A stretch of 64,000 nucleotides of DNA from Nitrosomonadales bacterium (GCA_025408405.1 JANYJE010000066.1:1-64000); one strand, 5' to 3'. Numbered from the stretch's first letter, positions 18,365 to 25,125 are shown. The notes: a model not told the origin generated them from the letters alone. Numbers and translations: made by a program.

Positions 18365-18413
18365 GAAACACCTCCGTTCCGTTAGGTGGGGGTGTCAATT
18401 ATTTGGGGGGAAG

Positions 18414-18444
18414 AATAGCGTCCCGCTCGAACGGCAGGTTAGGT
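18414..18444 (-). other. attC: attC site split by the IS3 element (R' part)
   Basis: The R'' half is at 17131-17174 (GCATAACGTTCAAATTGAGG...GCGCAGGAAT) and the R' half here ends in GTTAGGT at 18438-18444. Deleting the IS and one AAT joins GCGCAGGAAT to AGCGTCCCGC and rebuilds an attC of about 72 bp. The cassette gene stop (TAA) is inside R'. Confidence 0.78.
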
Positions 18445-19059
18445 TTGTTGGTTGTTAACTTCACGAAGCCGCTCCTCTATTTCAATACCCAAACGGCGCT
18501 TGGCATAATTATCTATGCGGCCAATAAAGCCCGATAGAACTACACAGATTTTAATTTCGTCGATGCTTGACCAATAGCTTGTTTGTGCTTTTGTATGCGT
18601 AGATGGTGGGCGCAAGAAATCAAGCATGAATTTCGAAACATCGGCACCATTGCATACGATGATTTTTGGCTTATGGGTTTTGATTTGCTCTTCCAAAAAG
18701 CCTTTGCAATTACTTATAACAGCCGCAGCTTTTTTTCCTTTCGCGGATTCTGGCGGAAATGATTTGCTTGAGCATTTGACGATGTCGGTGTGTGCCGTGC
18801 CGAAGTCTTTGCCAAAGCTCCCAAACACAGATTCAGAAACCGATTGGAAGTCTTTAAAGTAACCGTGAATCGTCTCAAAGTCGTCGAAATATTTTTCAAG
18901 GTCTGAGGCTGTCCTACTGTCCACCCAATCTTGCTCAGCCGCAGGGTTAAGACCGACAATCCAAACAAGACTGTTTTTCTTCCCTTCTATAAACTCGACT
19001 GGTAGATAGTTGCGCTTAAAACGCAGCCCATATTCTTGGCATGTGGTGCAATCGTTCAT
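18439..19059 (-). CDS. Cassette gene: hypothetical protein, uracil-DNA-glycosylase-like fold candidate
   Basis: 206 aa. N-terminal CTTCQEYG could bind metal. LVWIVGLNPAAEQDW (about residue 31) resembles motif A of the uracil-DNA glycosylase superfamily (GxNP). KPKIIVCNGADVSKF (about 130) is like the central strand, and VVLSGFIGRIDNYAKRRLG (about 172) sits where the second catalytic motif would be, but lacks the usual HPS. So the fold is suggested and the enzyme activity is not. The gene has no clear ribosome site between attC and ATG. Confidence 0.6.
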   Translation of the reverse strand: MNDCTTCQEYGLRFKRNYLPVEFIEGKKNSLVWIVGLNPAAEQDWVDSRTASDLEKYFDDFETIHGYFKDFQSVSESVFGSFGKDFGTAHTDIVKCSSKSFPPESAKGKKAAAVISNCKGFLEEQIKTHKPKIIVCNGADVSKFMLDFLRPPSTHTKAQTSYWSSIDEIKICVVLSGFIGRIDNYAKRRLGIEIEERLREVNNQQT

Positions 19060-19064
19060 AACAA

Positions 19065-19148
19065 ACCTAACGTGAAGAAGGTAAGGGGCTGCGCTTTAGC
19101 GCAGTCCCAGCGTAGCGAAGCGGAGCAAACTTGACCGCAGGGTTAGAG
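19065..19148 (-). other. attC: attC site
   Basis: R'' ACCTAAC at 19065-19071 and R' GTTAGAG at 19142-19148, with the palindromic centre GGGCTGCGC / GCGCAGTCCC typical of the other sites in this array. About 84 bp; three bases from the stop of the gene at 19152. Confidence 0.8.
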
Positions 19149-19151
19149 CTG

Positions 19152-19508
19152 TTAGCGTGTGAACACATAATGACCGACTATCCATGCAGTAATAATAATG
19201 ACAACCCCAAGTGCAACACGTTGGAACCATTTTTCTTTCCATGCTGGATGCGTACCCCAAAAAAGACTAAAAATGTTTGCCATTTTCTCGGAGCCGACGC
19301 TGAAACCGATGGCCGAAACAACAGAAATAATAACGATGCCCGTCTTTGAGAATATAAAAGCATATAGCGCCAGTGGTTCGTAGGAGCCGCCGACCATAGT
19401 AAAGATCAACGGAACAACAAAAAGCGTAAACGCTGCTGCAATGGCAGAAACGAATGCCGTAGCCAGACGTTCACTGAATGAGATTGACTGTCTCTGCCGT
19501 GAGGACAT
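19152..19508 (-). CDS. Cassette gene: small membrane protein
   Basis: 118 aa with three predicted transmembrane stretches (about residues 15-40, 53-72 and 96-115, the last VALGVVIIITAWIVGHYVF). No family recognised. The ATG begins three bases after the attC core CTCTAAC with no room for a Shine-Dalgarno site within the cassette, so translation is either leaderless or depends on the preceding cassette. Confidence 0.65.
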   Translation of the reverse strand: MSSRQRQSISFSERLATAFVSAIAAAFTLFVVPLIFTMVGGSYEPLALYAFIFSKTGIVIISVVSAIGFSVGSEKMANIFSLFWGTHPAWKEKWFQRVALGVVIIITAWIVGHYVFTR

Positions 19509-19518
19509 AGGCTCTAAC

Positions 19519-19677
19519 GAGGCTGTAGAAAAACCAAATGATGGGTCGGAAGGTGTGATTTTTCGGGGGCATCAAACCCCTCCCTGATGTGAGATCGTTC
19601 GATACAGAGCTTTCTGAGAGGTCGCTTTGTAATCATGACAAACACAATTTTTTCATTTTGAGTTTTTCTACAGCCTC
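19519..19677. mobile_element. 159-bp MITE with IS1182-type ends, inserted in an attC
   Basis: Perfect 16-bp terminal inverted repeats GAGGCTGTAGAAAAAC / GTTTTTCTACAGCCTC, matching the ends of the IS1182 element at 14847-16663 (GARGYTGTAGAAAAA). AAC flanks both sides (19516-19518, 19678-19680). It has no coding capacity. It is inserted immediately after the AAC of an attC R'' box, the same position as the full-length IS. Most likely a non-autonomous derivative moved by the same transposase. Confidence 0.88.
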
Positions 19678-19752
19678 AACGTGGGAGCTAAGGGGTGCGC
19701 CGTAGGCGCGTCCCAGCGACCGAAGGGCGCGAACTTGAGCGTAGGGTTAGAA
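19678..19752 (-). other. attC: attC site split by the MITE (larger part)
   Basis: R'' CTCTAAC is at 19512-19518 beyond the MITE; the rest runs from AACGTGGGAGC to R' GTTAGAA at 19746-19752, with centre GGTGCGCC / GGCGCGTCCC. Two bases separate it from the stop of the gene at 19754. Confidence 0.8.
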
Positions 19753-19753
19753 G

Positions 19754-20407
19754 TCAATTGGCAACCTTGGTTGTTCGCTGGTTGGCAACATGTGTGTGAT
19801 CTCCGAGGTGCGTTTGCCCTTTCCATAGGATGAGGATACAGAAGCCAAAGGTCAGAGCACCTACTACGACATGCTTAATGCTGAGGGGGTAACTACACCC
19901 AAGAATGTCCAGCGTAAAGTAGGCCAACGCGAGCCAAATGCACAACGTAAAAAGATTGACGATTTGGTTTGTCTTTGAGACAGAGATATTGCCTGGCCCA
20001 GTAACATGTCTTTCAAAAAAATCATCGCCCGGAGGGCGACCCAAGATGGTTTTGTAGAGCGGCCCAGTGATTTTGTCTTCCAAAATATCAACGTGGTTTT
20101 CCCAATTCTCCTGCCATTGCTTGCTGCCACGATTCACTTGGAACCATGCAAAGGTGAACAGAAAACCAACGCACGCAACAATGAATGCTAGAAATTTTTT
20201 GTCGGCCAGATGCTCGGCACTCAGAATCACAAAGTAACCGGCGAACGCTGCGGCAATGAGCGTCCAGAAATAAGCCGCTCTCTTCCAATAGAGCTCGATC
20301 TCAAACTTCCTGATATCGAGAGCGTGCTCAAGCGCAGCCTCCAATTTCGGGATGTTCTCAGGCTCAATGCCAAAGTCGCTTTTATACTTCGCCTCGTCGA
20401 TTTTCAT
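19754..20407 (-). CDS. Cassette gene: RipA-like octameric membrane protein family (tentative)
   Basis: 217 aa. A soluble N-terminal helix (ENIPKLEAALEHALDIRKFEIELYWKRA) leads into two transmembrane segments (about 46-65 and 72-92). A conserved-looking stretch follows, NRGSKQWQENWENHVDILEDKITGPLYKT. Two more transmembrane segments are near 147-165 and 177-195. The arrangement and the NRGSKxWQENWE motif are what I recall from proteins annotated as RipA family octameric membrane proteins. Assignment is from memory, not a search. Function unknown. Confidence 0.7.
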   Translation of the reverse strand: MKIDEAKYKSDFGIEPENIPKLEAALEHALDIRKFEIELYWKRAAYFWTLIAAAFAGYFVILSAEHLADKKFLAFIVACVGFLFTFAWFQVNRGSKQWQENWENHVDILEDKITGPLYKTILGRPPGDDFFERHVTGPGNISVSKTNQIVNLFTLCIWLALAYFTLDILGCSYPLSIKHVVVGALTFGFCILILWKGQTHLGDHTHVANQRTTKVAN

Positions 20408-20426
20408 AGCGTCATCCGATATTGAC

Positions 20427-20506
20427 TTCTAACGTGGAGCTAACCGGCGCTGCGCGGCTTTATCGCGCAGCGACCGAAGGGAGCGAGGTTGAGCGCCATG
20501 TTATGC
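20427..20506 (-). other. attC: attC site
   Basis: R'' TTCTAAC at 20427-20433 and R' GTTATGC at 20500-20506. The centre CGGCGCTGCGCGGC / CGCGCAGCGACCG is nearly identical to the attC at 16664-16746. The stop of the gene at 20501 lies in R'. Confidence 0.84.
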
Positions 20507-21013
20507 CGCACCCAAGTATGGCTGGAAGAGAGCCTTGAGTTCACGGTTTTCCTTAGCGAACCAATCTACGAGTCCCTCCACATTTTCCTCGGCAGTGGCG
20601 TACTCACGATCATGTGGATTGTTCTGTCCGCCCGCAATGCGGTCGACCAGCCTCTGGAGCTTCCACGCGCCATTAACGAAAGCATTGGCTTTCTCCTCAA
20701 CATCCAGCATGTCTAAATGTCCGTGCTGCTCGATTTCCCACTTGAAGGTATCAATGCGCTCCGTGAGCTCTCGGCTTCGATTTACTTCGCCCATGTGATA
20801 AAGCGTCCAGTACGCCGCACAGTACTTTGAGAAGTGGTGCATTGACTGAAACACTTGCAGCCGCAAAGGGCGGCGGCTTTCGCGAACCGCAATGATATTG
20901 GCTTGCTCCGCAGCTATCCTTTGACCACGTGCGTAGATCGCCGAAAGAACGGAGATCAGCAACGCAATGGCTGCAATGACGTCGGAGACCGCGATGTCCA
21001 GATTAAGCGGCAT
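20501..21013 (-). CDS. Cassette gene: membrane-anchored hypothetical protein
   Basis: 170 aa. One N-terminal transmembrane helix (DVIAAIALLISVLSAIYARG, about residues 10-30) is followed by a helical cytoplasmic domain with many charged residues (SRELTERIDTFKWEIEQHG). No family recognised. The start codon ATG lies inside the preceding R box (GTTATGC), so the first codon is supplied by the recombination site of the next cassette. Confidence 0.68.
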   Translation of the reverse strand: MPLNLDIAVSDVIAAIALLISVLSAIYARGQRIAAEQANIIAVRESRRPLRLQVFQSMHHFSKYCAAYWTLYHMGEVNRSRELTERIDTFKWEIEQHGHLDMLDVEEKANAFVNGAWKLQRLVDRIAGGQNNPHDREYATAEENVEGLVDWFAKENRELKALFQPYLGAA

Positions 21014-21080
21014 AACGTGGAGGTAAGGGGCTGCGCTTTAGCGCAGTCCCAGCGCAGCGAACTTGACCGTAGGGTTAGAA
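21010..21080 (-). other. attC: attC site
   Basis: R'' GCATAAC at 21010-21016 and R' GTTAGAA at 21074-21080, with the hairpin core GGGGCTGCGC / GCGCAGTCCC shared with the site at 19065-19148. The TAA stop of the gene at 21075 lies in R'. Confidence 0.82.
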
Positions 21081-21647
21081 GTCAATTTGAAACTCCCTTG
21101 AGATGCAGGCCCAAGCTTCGAGCGACTGTTCGATACACTCGATTGCACCTGTTATGCGATTATCTTCATTGTCCACTATATCCGCCGTAATCCTTGTCAT
21201 TCCAGGCTGCGAAATCGCGAAAGTTGTTTTCCTTCCTTCGCATGTAATACGATCAATGGCCTCTTGTGGAATGCTATATCCTGATTTCAAGATGCGCGCA
21301 AAACGGCCACTACGACTTTTCGACAGACTTTGATGTTTCTGACGATTGGCGATATCAGAGCACAGTTTGAGGCAAAGATACTTGTCGATTTCATTGTCAA
21401 CAAGCGATTTCATGACGCCACTCTCTGTTGTTTTGGTGATTATGTAATCCCGAACAGACCATAGCCAAACGAAAATTGCGGCGAGATCATCATCCACTTC
21501 GTTTGCGGGTTTGACGGATTCAACAATGACGGTAGTCTCAAATTCGTCACTAGACTTTATAGTGTCACCTGCGCCGCTGCGTTGAGCCATTCTCTCTTTC
21601 AGTCTGGCTATTCGACCAACTAACTCTTCCAGTGACTCAACGGACAT
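21075..21647 (-). CDS. Cassette gene: hypothetical helical protein
   Basis: 190 aa. ATG 21647 is preferred to GTG 21650 because AGGAG is then six bases away. A coiled-coil N-terminus (LEELVGRIARLKERMAQ) precedes a helical domain with LWSVRDYII and CSDIANRQKHQSL, a D-x-x-N-x-x-K-H pattern common in uncharacterised helical proteins. A beta-rich end (MTRITADIVDNEDNRITG) follows. Function unknown. Confidence 0.7.
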   Translation of the reverse strand: MSVESLEELVGRIARLKERMAQRSGAGDTIKSSDEFETTVIVESVKPANEVDDDLAAIFVWLWSVRDYIITKTTESGVMKSLVDNEIDKYLCLKLCSDIANRQKHQSLSKSRSGRFARILKSGYSIPQEAIDRITCEGRKTTFAISQPGMTRITADIVDNEDNRITGAIECIEQSLEAWACISREFQIDF

Positions 21648-21665
21648 CACAAACTCCTGAGTGAC

Positions 21666-21743
21666 TTCTAACGTGGAGCTAAGGGGCGCGCCGCAGGCGC
21701 GTCCCAGCGACCGCAGGGAGCGAACTTGAGCGCAGGGTTAGGC
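21666..21743 (-). other. attC: attC site
   Basis: R'' TTCTAAC at 21666-21672, R' GTTAGGC at 21737-21743, centre GGGGCGCGCC / GGCGCGTCCC. 78 bp. It is 45 bp from the stop of the gene at 21789, a longer spacer than in the other cassettes. Confidence 0.85.
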
Positions 21744-21788
21744 TTTTTACTACAGAGTTGAAGCTGTATATTTCCTCTGGTTTAGGCA

Positions 21789-22079
21789 TTACGATTTCCT
21801 CCAATTGGCGCGATCTTCGATAGTCTCCTCGGGTGAAGATCCGCTTACGGAAGTGTTTAGCGTTATTCGCAAAAATTGCGACTCATTTAGCGATTTGGCC
21901 TTTTTAGAAAGCTGCGCACAATGGTTGGGCATAGCTTTCAACTTTGTTTCAGCACACGTGTAAATTCCGATCCATTTGCAATTCGGGCATTGATACCAAA
22001 ACCAATTTCCATGGTCATCAATTTCGCACCCTACTTCGAGATGACCGCACAACGGGCAAGTTCTTTTTACATACCCCAT
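21789..22079 (-). CDS. Cassette gene: zinc-ribbon hypothetical protein
   Basis: 96 aa. An N-terminal zinc ribbon with CPLCGH and, 20 residues on, CPNCKW (two CxxC knuckles) is clear. The rest is polar with KAMPNHCAQLSKKAK and no known domain. AGGAG seven bases before ATG is a strong ribosome site. It is the second cassette from the integrase. A nucleic-acid-binding or protein-interaction role is plausible, but nothing specific can be said. Confidence 0.72.
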   Translation of the reverse strand: MGYVKRTCPLCGHLEVGCEIDDHGNWFWYQCPNCKWIGIYTCAETKLKAMPNHCAQLSKKAKSLNESQFLRITLNTSVSGSSPEETIEDRANWRKS

Positions 22080-22092
22080 TTAATTCTCCTAT

Positions 22093-22160
22093 GCCTAACG
22101 TTCGAGTTGAGCACCGGCTCGAGCGCAGCGAGGGGCGTGTGCTCGAACGAGTGGTTGGAC
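22093..22160 (-). other. attC: attC site of the first cassette
   Basis: R'' GCCTAAC at 22093-22099 and R' GTTGGAC at 22154-22160. The inner arms GTTCGAG and CTCGAAC are exact complements. 68 bp, sequence different from the other sites of the array. Confidence 0.8.
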
Positions 22161-22180
22161 GTGAGGGATGGCGGCCAGTT

Positions 22181-22312
22181 TCAGCTGCATTTTATCCGTG
22201 CGAAAAACCAAAAATTCCGCCCTCCATTGAACAGACCAAAGCGTTGCCATCGACCGTGCGTATCAACGCTCGCGTTATACGCCGGTACGTGCAACGCTTT
22301 GCACCGTATCAT
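22181..22312 (-). CDS. Possible 43-aa ORF of the first integron cassette
   Basis: Not in the ORF track because of its size. ATG 22312 to TGA 22181 encodes 43 residues (starts MIRCKALHVPAYNASV, ends FARIKCS). The stop is 20 bp from the attC at 22093-22160. It could be a real micro-protein or the cassette could be non-coding. No ribosome site is convincing. Confidence 0.35.
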   Translation of the reverse strand: MIRCKALHVPAYNASVDTHGRWQRFGLFNGGRNFWFFARIKCS

Positions 22313-22385
22313 GCAGGGCAGCCCTTTATACAGCCCCGCTCCCTGTAATAAACTGTTCGGCTGCCCGCTCTAGCCGTCACTTGCG

Positions 22386-22392
22386 GCCAACG
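22386..22392 (-). other. attI: Candidate attI core of the integron
   Basis: On the minus strand this reads GTTGGCC, close to GTTRRRY, about 115 bp from the intI start and at the integrase-proximal edge of the first cassette, where attI should be. Only one mismatch-containing core is seen and attI sequences are poorly conserved, so this is a guess by position. Confidence 0.3.
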
Positions 22393-22437
22393 TAATGTAG
22401 ACACCCATTGCGGTGTATATTCTGGAAAACTGGGGTG

Positions 22438-22443
22438 TATAAT
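22438..22443 (+). promoter_or_regulatory. Possible -10 box of the intI promoter
   Basis: TATAAT in GGGTGTATAATTTGG, about 62 bp before the intI ATG. A good -35 is not evident at 16-18 bp. The 8-mer GGTGTATA occurs twice, 24 bp apart, which may be an operator. No clear LexA box was found. Confidence 0.3.
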
Positions 22444-22505
22444 TTGGCTCATGCTGGCTGTAAGTCCATTGTTTATCAGGCAATAGTTAATCAGGAGACT
22501 TTGTT

Positions 22506-23210
22506 ATGGTTAATGCAAATGCACCTTCTGCCCCAACCCCGCCAAAATTGCTCGATCAAGTCCGCGACAAGATCAGGGTTAAACATTACAGCATCCGCAC
22601 AGAAACGCAATATCTTCAATGGATCAAACGGTTTATCTATTTTCATGGCAAGCAGCATCCGCGCGATCTGGGGGCTGCCGAGATTGAGGCCTTCCTGTCT
22701 CATCTGGCCACTGCGGGAAATGTGTCGGCATCTACCCAGAATCAGGCGCTTTCCGCGTTGCTGTTTCTTTATCGGGAGGTTCTGGGTATTAATTTGCCCT
22801 GGATGGAAACCATGGTGCGCGCAAAGAAGCCGCAGCGCCTGCCGGTGGTGCTGAATCGCACCGAAGTGGGGTTGGTGCTGGAGCGCATGGAAGGGACTTA
22901 CAGTTTGATGGCGCGCTTGCTGTATGGCACGGGCATGCGCTTGATGGAGTGCTGCCTTCTGCGCGTGAAGGATATCGATTTTGGCCAGCGCGAGATTCTG
23001 ATCCGCGATGGCAAGGGCGGCAAAGACAGGGTGACGATGTTGCCGGAAACGTTGATTCGGCCGTTGCAGGAGCATTTGACCAAGCGCCGCTGGCTTTATG
23101 ATGAAGACTTGGGCAAGGGCATGGCCGAGGTGTTTTTACCGGATGCGCTGGCGCGCAAGTATCCCAAGGCCGCTAGCGAGTGGGCGTGGCAGCCCGGTAG
23201 GTTGGGCTGA
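22506..23210 (+). pseudogene. intI: Integron integrase IntI, 3'-truncated
   Basis: Tyrosine recombinase that inserts and excises gene cassettes at attI/attC. AGGAG lies 8 bases before ATG. The N-terminal SAM-like domain (about residues 15-105), box I with the catalytic Arg (YGTGMRLMECCLLRVKDIDF, about 140) and the beta-hairpin Lys (RDGKGGKDRVTMLP, about 165) are present. The start of the IntI-specific insertion follows (FLPDALARKYPKAASEWAW). The true sequence then ends at about 23196 and the last four residues come from a repeat element. About 100 C-terminal residues with the HxxR and Tyr boxes are missing, so it should be inactive. It faces away from the cassettes, the normal orientation. 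Confidence 0.93.
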
Positions 23211-23322
23211 ATGAAATGAAGCCCAACGTTCCCGCACAATGTTGGGCTTCGCGACGCTCTGACGATTTCTCACGCGATTTATCGCGTAGAGAATCGCGTA
23301 ACTCTGTTGCAACCCAAGCTAC
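23197..23322. mobile_element. 126-bp inverted-repeat element (MITE-like) ending intI
   Basis: Ends are GTAGGTTGGGCTG and, reverse-complemented, GTAGCTTGGGTTG. Inside are a hairpin GTTGGGCT / AGCCCAAC (23201-23219), a second GTTGGGCTT copy near 23243, and CGCGATTTATCGCG (23273-23286). No coding capacity. I recall GTAGGTTGGG...AGCCCAAC repeats as dispersed in beta- and gammaproteobacterial genomes. No obvious target duplication, and intI does not resume after it. Confidence 0.75.
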
Positions 23323-23394
23323 ATAATGTCGGCTTCCCCTCTGCGCCATCGGCGGCTATGGCACGCAGTTGCCCGTTAGTGTTTGCTTTGCGAT

Positions 23395-23419
23395 CCGTCC
23401 GCAACTGAGCTGCGGACGG
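23395..23419. repeat. Strong hairpin upstream of csp
   Basis: CCGTCCGCA and TGCGGACGG form a perfect 9-bp stem with a 7-nt loop. No T run follows, so it is not a normal terminator. The rest of 23323-23560 shows no gene. Confidence 0.55.
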
Positions 23420-23560
23420 TCAAAGTGCTGACCGCGACGGGGTCAGGTGCCACACTGTATTCATGTCTCAGCTGCCAAGCTGCCCACAGCTACCATGCCA
23501 GATTACCCTTGTTGTTCCGGCAACCCTTAAGCTGGGCCCATTAATTATTTTAGAATTAGC

Positions 23561-23588
23561 TTGACTCCCGGCCAAATCAGAGTAGAAG
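23561..23588 (+). promoter_or_regulatory. Possible promoter of the cold shock gene
   Basis: TTGACT (23561) and TAGAAG (23583) at 16-bp spacing resemble sigma-70 -35/-10 boxes. This would give a long 5' UTR of about 100 nt, as in cspA-type genes, which fold in the cold. Tentative. Confidence 0.3.
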
Positions 23589-23701
23589 GGTCACAGGTAT
23601 TTGATTCAAAGCTTTTGCAGCACTGGTTTTCCATGTGCAATCTTCGATTCAGATAGTTTTGCGGGAATTTTTTCCGCTATTTTTAAAAAGAGAGTATTCA
23701 C

Positions 23702-23905
23702 ATGGCAACAGGTACAGTTAAATGGTTTAACGATGCAAAAGGTTTTGGATTTGTAACTCCGGATGATGGCAGCGATGATTTGTTTGCGCACTTTTCCGCA
23801 ATCAACATGAACGGCTTCAAGACACTGGCAGAGGGCCAAAAGGTTACCTTTGATGTGACGCAAGGCCCAAAGGGCAAGCAGGCATCCAACATCCAGGCTC
23901 CTTAA
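23702..23905 (+). CDS. Cold shock protein, CspA family
   Basis: 67-aa single cold-shock domain that binds single-stranded RNA or DNA and melts RNA structure. RNP1 KGFGFVTP (about residue 13) and RNP2 DLFAHFSAI (about 26) are intact. It follows the integron and has a long leader and its own terminator, so it is monocistronic. Which Csp paralogue it is cannot be decided. Confidence 0.97.
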   Translation: MATGTVKWFNDAKGFGFVTPDDGSDDLFAHFSAINMNGFKTLAEGQKVTFDVTQGPKGKQASNIQAP

Positions 23906-23926
23906 TCGGCTCCTGATTTGATCAAA

Positions 23927-23955
23927 AGCCCGGCGCGAAAGTGCCGGGCTTTTTG
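23927..23955 (+). terminator. Rho-independent terminator of the csp gene
   Basis: AGCCCGGCGC, GAAA loop, GTGCCGGGCT (10-bp stem with one G-T pair) and then TTTTTG, 21 bp after the csp stop. Confidence 0.9.
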
Positions 23956-23982
23956 TTTGCCGGAAGATTAATTGCGCAGCCT

Positions 23983-24987
23983 TTACCAGCGCAATTTGCG
24001 CCAGCCGGCTTGTTGCGTGGAATTCAGGAAAGTCCAGGCAACCAGGCGACTTTGCTTTTGCCCCTGACTCATGGCGATGGTTTTGTGTGCTTGCACACCG
24101 GCCCGCTGCAGCGCCGCGTAGATGGCGGGCAGGCTGGCTGATTTCGACACCAGGGTGGTAAACCAGAAGCAGCGCGTCGAAATTTGCATGCTTTCGCTGA
24201 TCATGCGCCGGATAAAGGCTTCCTCGCCGCCTGCGCACCACAGCTCCGCATCCTGACCGCCGAAATTCAGGCCGGGACTGGTTTCGATCGCGGCATCCTG
24301 CTTGCCCGCACTGTTCAATTTGCCCAGGTTTTTCCATTTGCGTTGCGTGCCTGCGCCGGCCTCGTCCGGGGAAGCATGAAAAGGCGGGTTGCACAGGCTC
24401 AGGTCGAACCATTCATCATCCAACACGATGCCATTAAAAATCGCATTGGGATCAGGTTGCAAACGCAGGGTTATCTGCCGTGCCAGCGCCGGATTGGCAT
24501 CCAGAATAGCCCGGGCATTAGCCAGCGATGCTGCGTTGATATCGGTCGCGACGAAACTCCAGCCGTATTCGCTGTGCCCGATCAAAGGGTAGATGCAATT
24601 CGCCCCGGTGCCGATATCCAGCACCTGTATAGACCTGCCCCTGGGGATGGCGCCGTGATTGCTGGTGGCCAGCAGGTCGGCCAGGTAATGCACGTAGTCT
24701 GCGCGCCCCGGAACCGGCGGGCAAAGATTGTGTGGCGGGATATCCCAGGCCTGAATACCGTAACTGTCTTGCAGCAGCGCCCGATTCAGCGCCCTGACCG
24801 CAACGGGGTCGGCAAAGTCGATGCCCTGTTCGCTGTGCGCATTCACCCTGACAAAACTACCCAGTGCCACGTCGGCTTGTATCAGGCGCGGGAAGTCATA
24901 GCGCCCCTGATGACGATTGCGCGGATGGAGTTTGCCTGCCAGTACCTGCGCAGAAGAGGGCTGTCGTTTGTGGCTTTTGCTGCGCAT
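23983..24987 (-). CDS. rlmF: 23S rRNA adenine-1618 N6-methyltransferase
   Basis: SAM-dependent enzyme that methylates A1618 of 23S rRNA. The ORF track start at 25653 is far upstream; ATG 24987 (MRSKSHKRQ) gives 334 aa, normal for RlmF. The conserved N-terminus [16 protein letters not shown], the SAM site [16 protein letters not shown] (about 120) and the catalytic motif LCNPPFHAS (about 190, N-P-P-F) are present. It is convergent with the csp gene and divergent from maf. Confidence 0.94.
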   Translation of the reverse strand: MRSKSHKRQPSSAQVLAGKLHPRNRHQGRYDFPRLIQADVALGSFVRVNAHSEQGIDFADPVAVRALNRALLQDSYGIQAWDIPPHNLCPPVPGRADYVHYLADLLATSNHGAIPRGRSIQVLDIGTGANCIYPLIGHSEYGWSFVATDINAASLANARAILDANPALARQITLRLQPDPNAIFNGIVLDDEWFDLSLCNPPFHASPDEAGAGTQRKWKNLGKLNSAGKQDAAIETSPGLNFGGQDAELWCAGGEEAFIRRMISESMQISTRCFWFTTLVSKSASLPAIYAALQRAGVQAHKTIAMSQGQKQSRLVAWTFLNSTQQAGWRKLRW

Positions 24988-25125
24988 AAAGCTCGCCGGG
25001 TTGCTGTCAGAACAGGCTGCCAGTGTAAAACATAAACCCGGCAGGCTCCGCTGCATTTGCCCTGAAAATATCTTTTCTGAGCGGCAGTTAGCGTAGCCAT
25101 ATTTTTTTAAGGTATGCTTGTCGCC

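Larger units (their letters stand above)
17175..18413 (-). mobile_element. IS3-family insertion sequence inside an attC site
   Basis: 1239 bp. Ends are CTTCCCCCAATTTAATTGACACC on the left and, reverse-complemented, CTTCCCCCCAAATAATTGACACC-like on the right, i.e. imperfect inverted repeats. AAT flanks both ends (17172-17174, 18414-18416), a 3-bp target duplication as expected for the family. It holds orfA and a frameshifted orfB on the minus strand. The host site is the attC of the cassette gene at 18439. Confidence 0.88.

Noticed and set aside
23323-23400. Possible remnant of the intI 3' end after the repeat (CTGCGCCAT ... GCACGCAGTTGC)
   Set aside because: Only short similarity to the LRHSFATHLL coding region; no open frame joins it.
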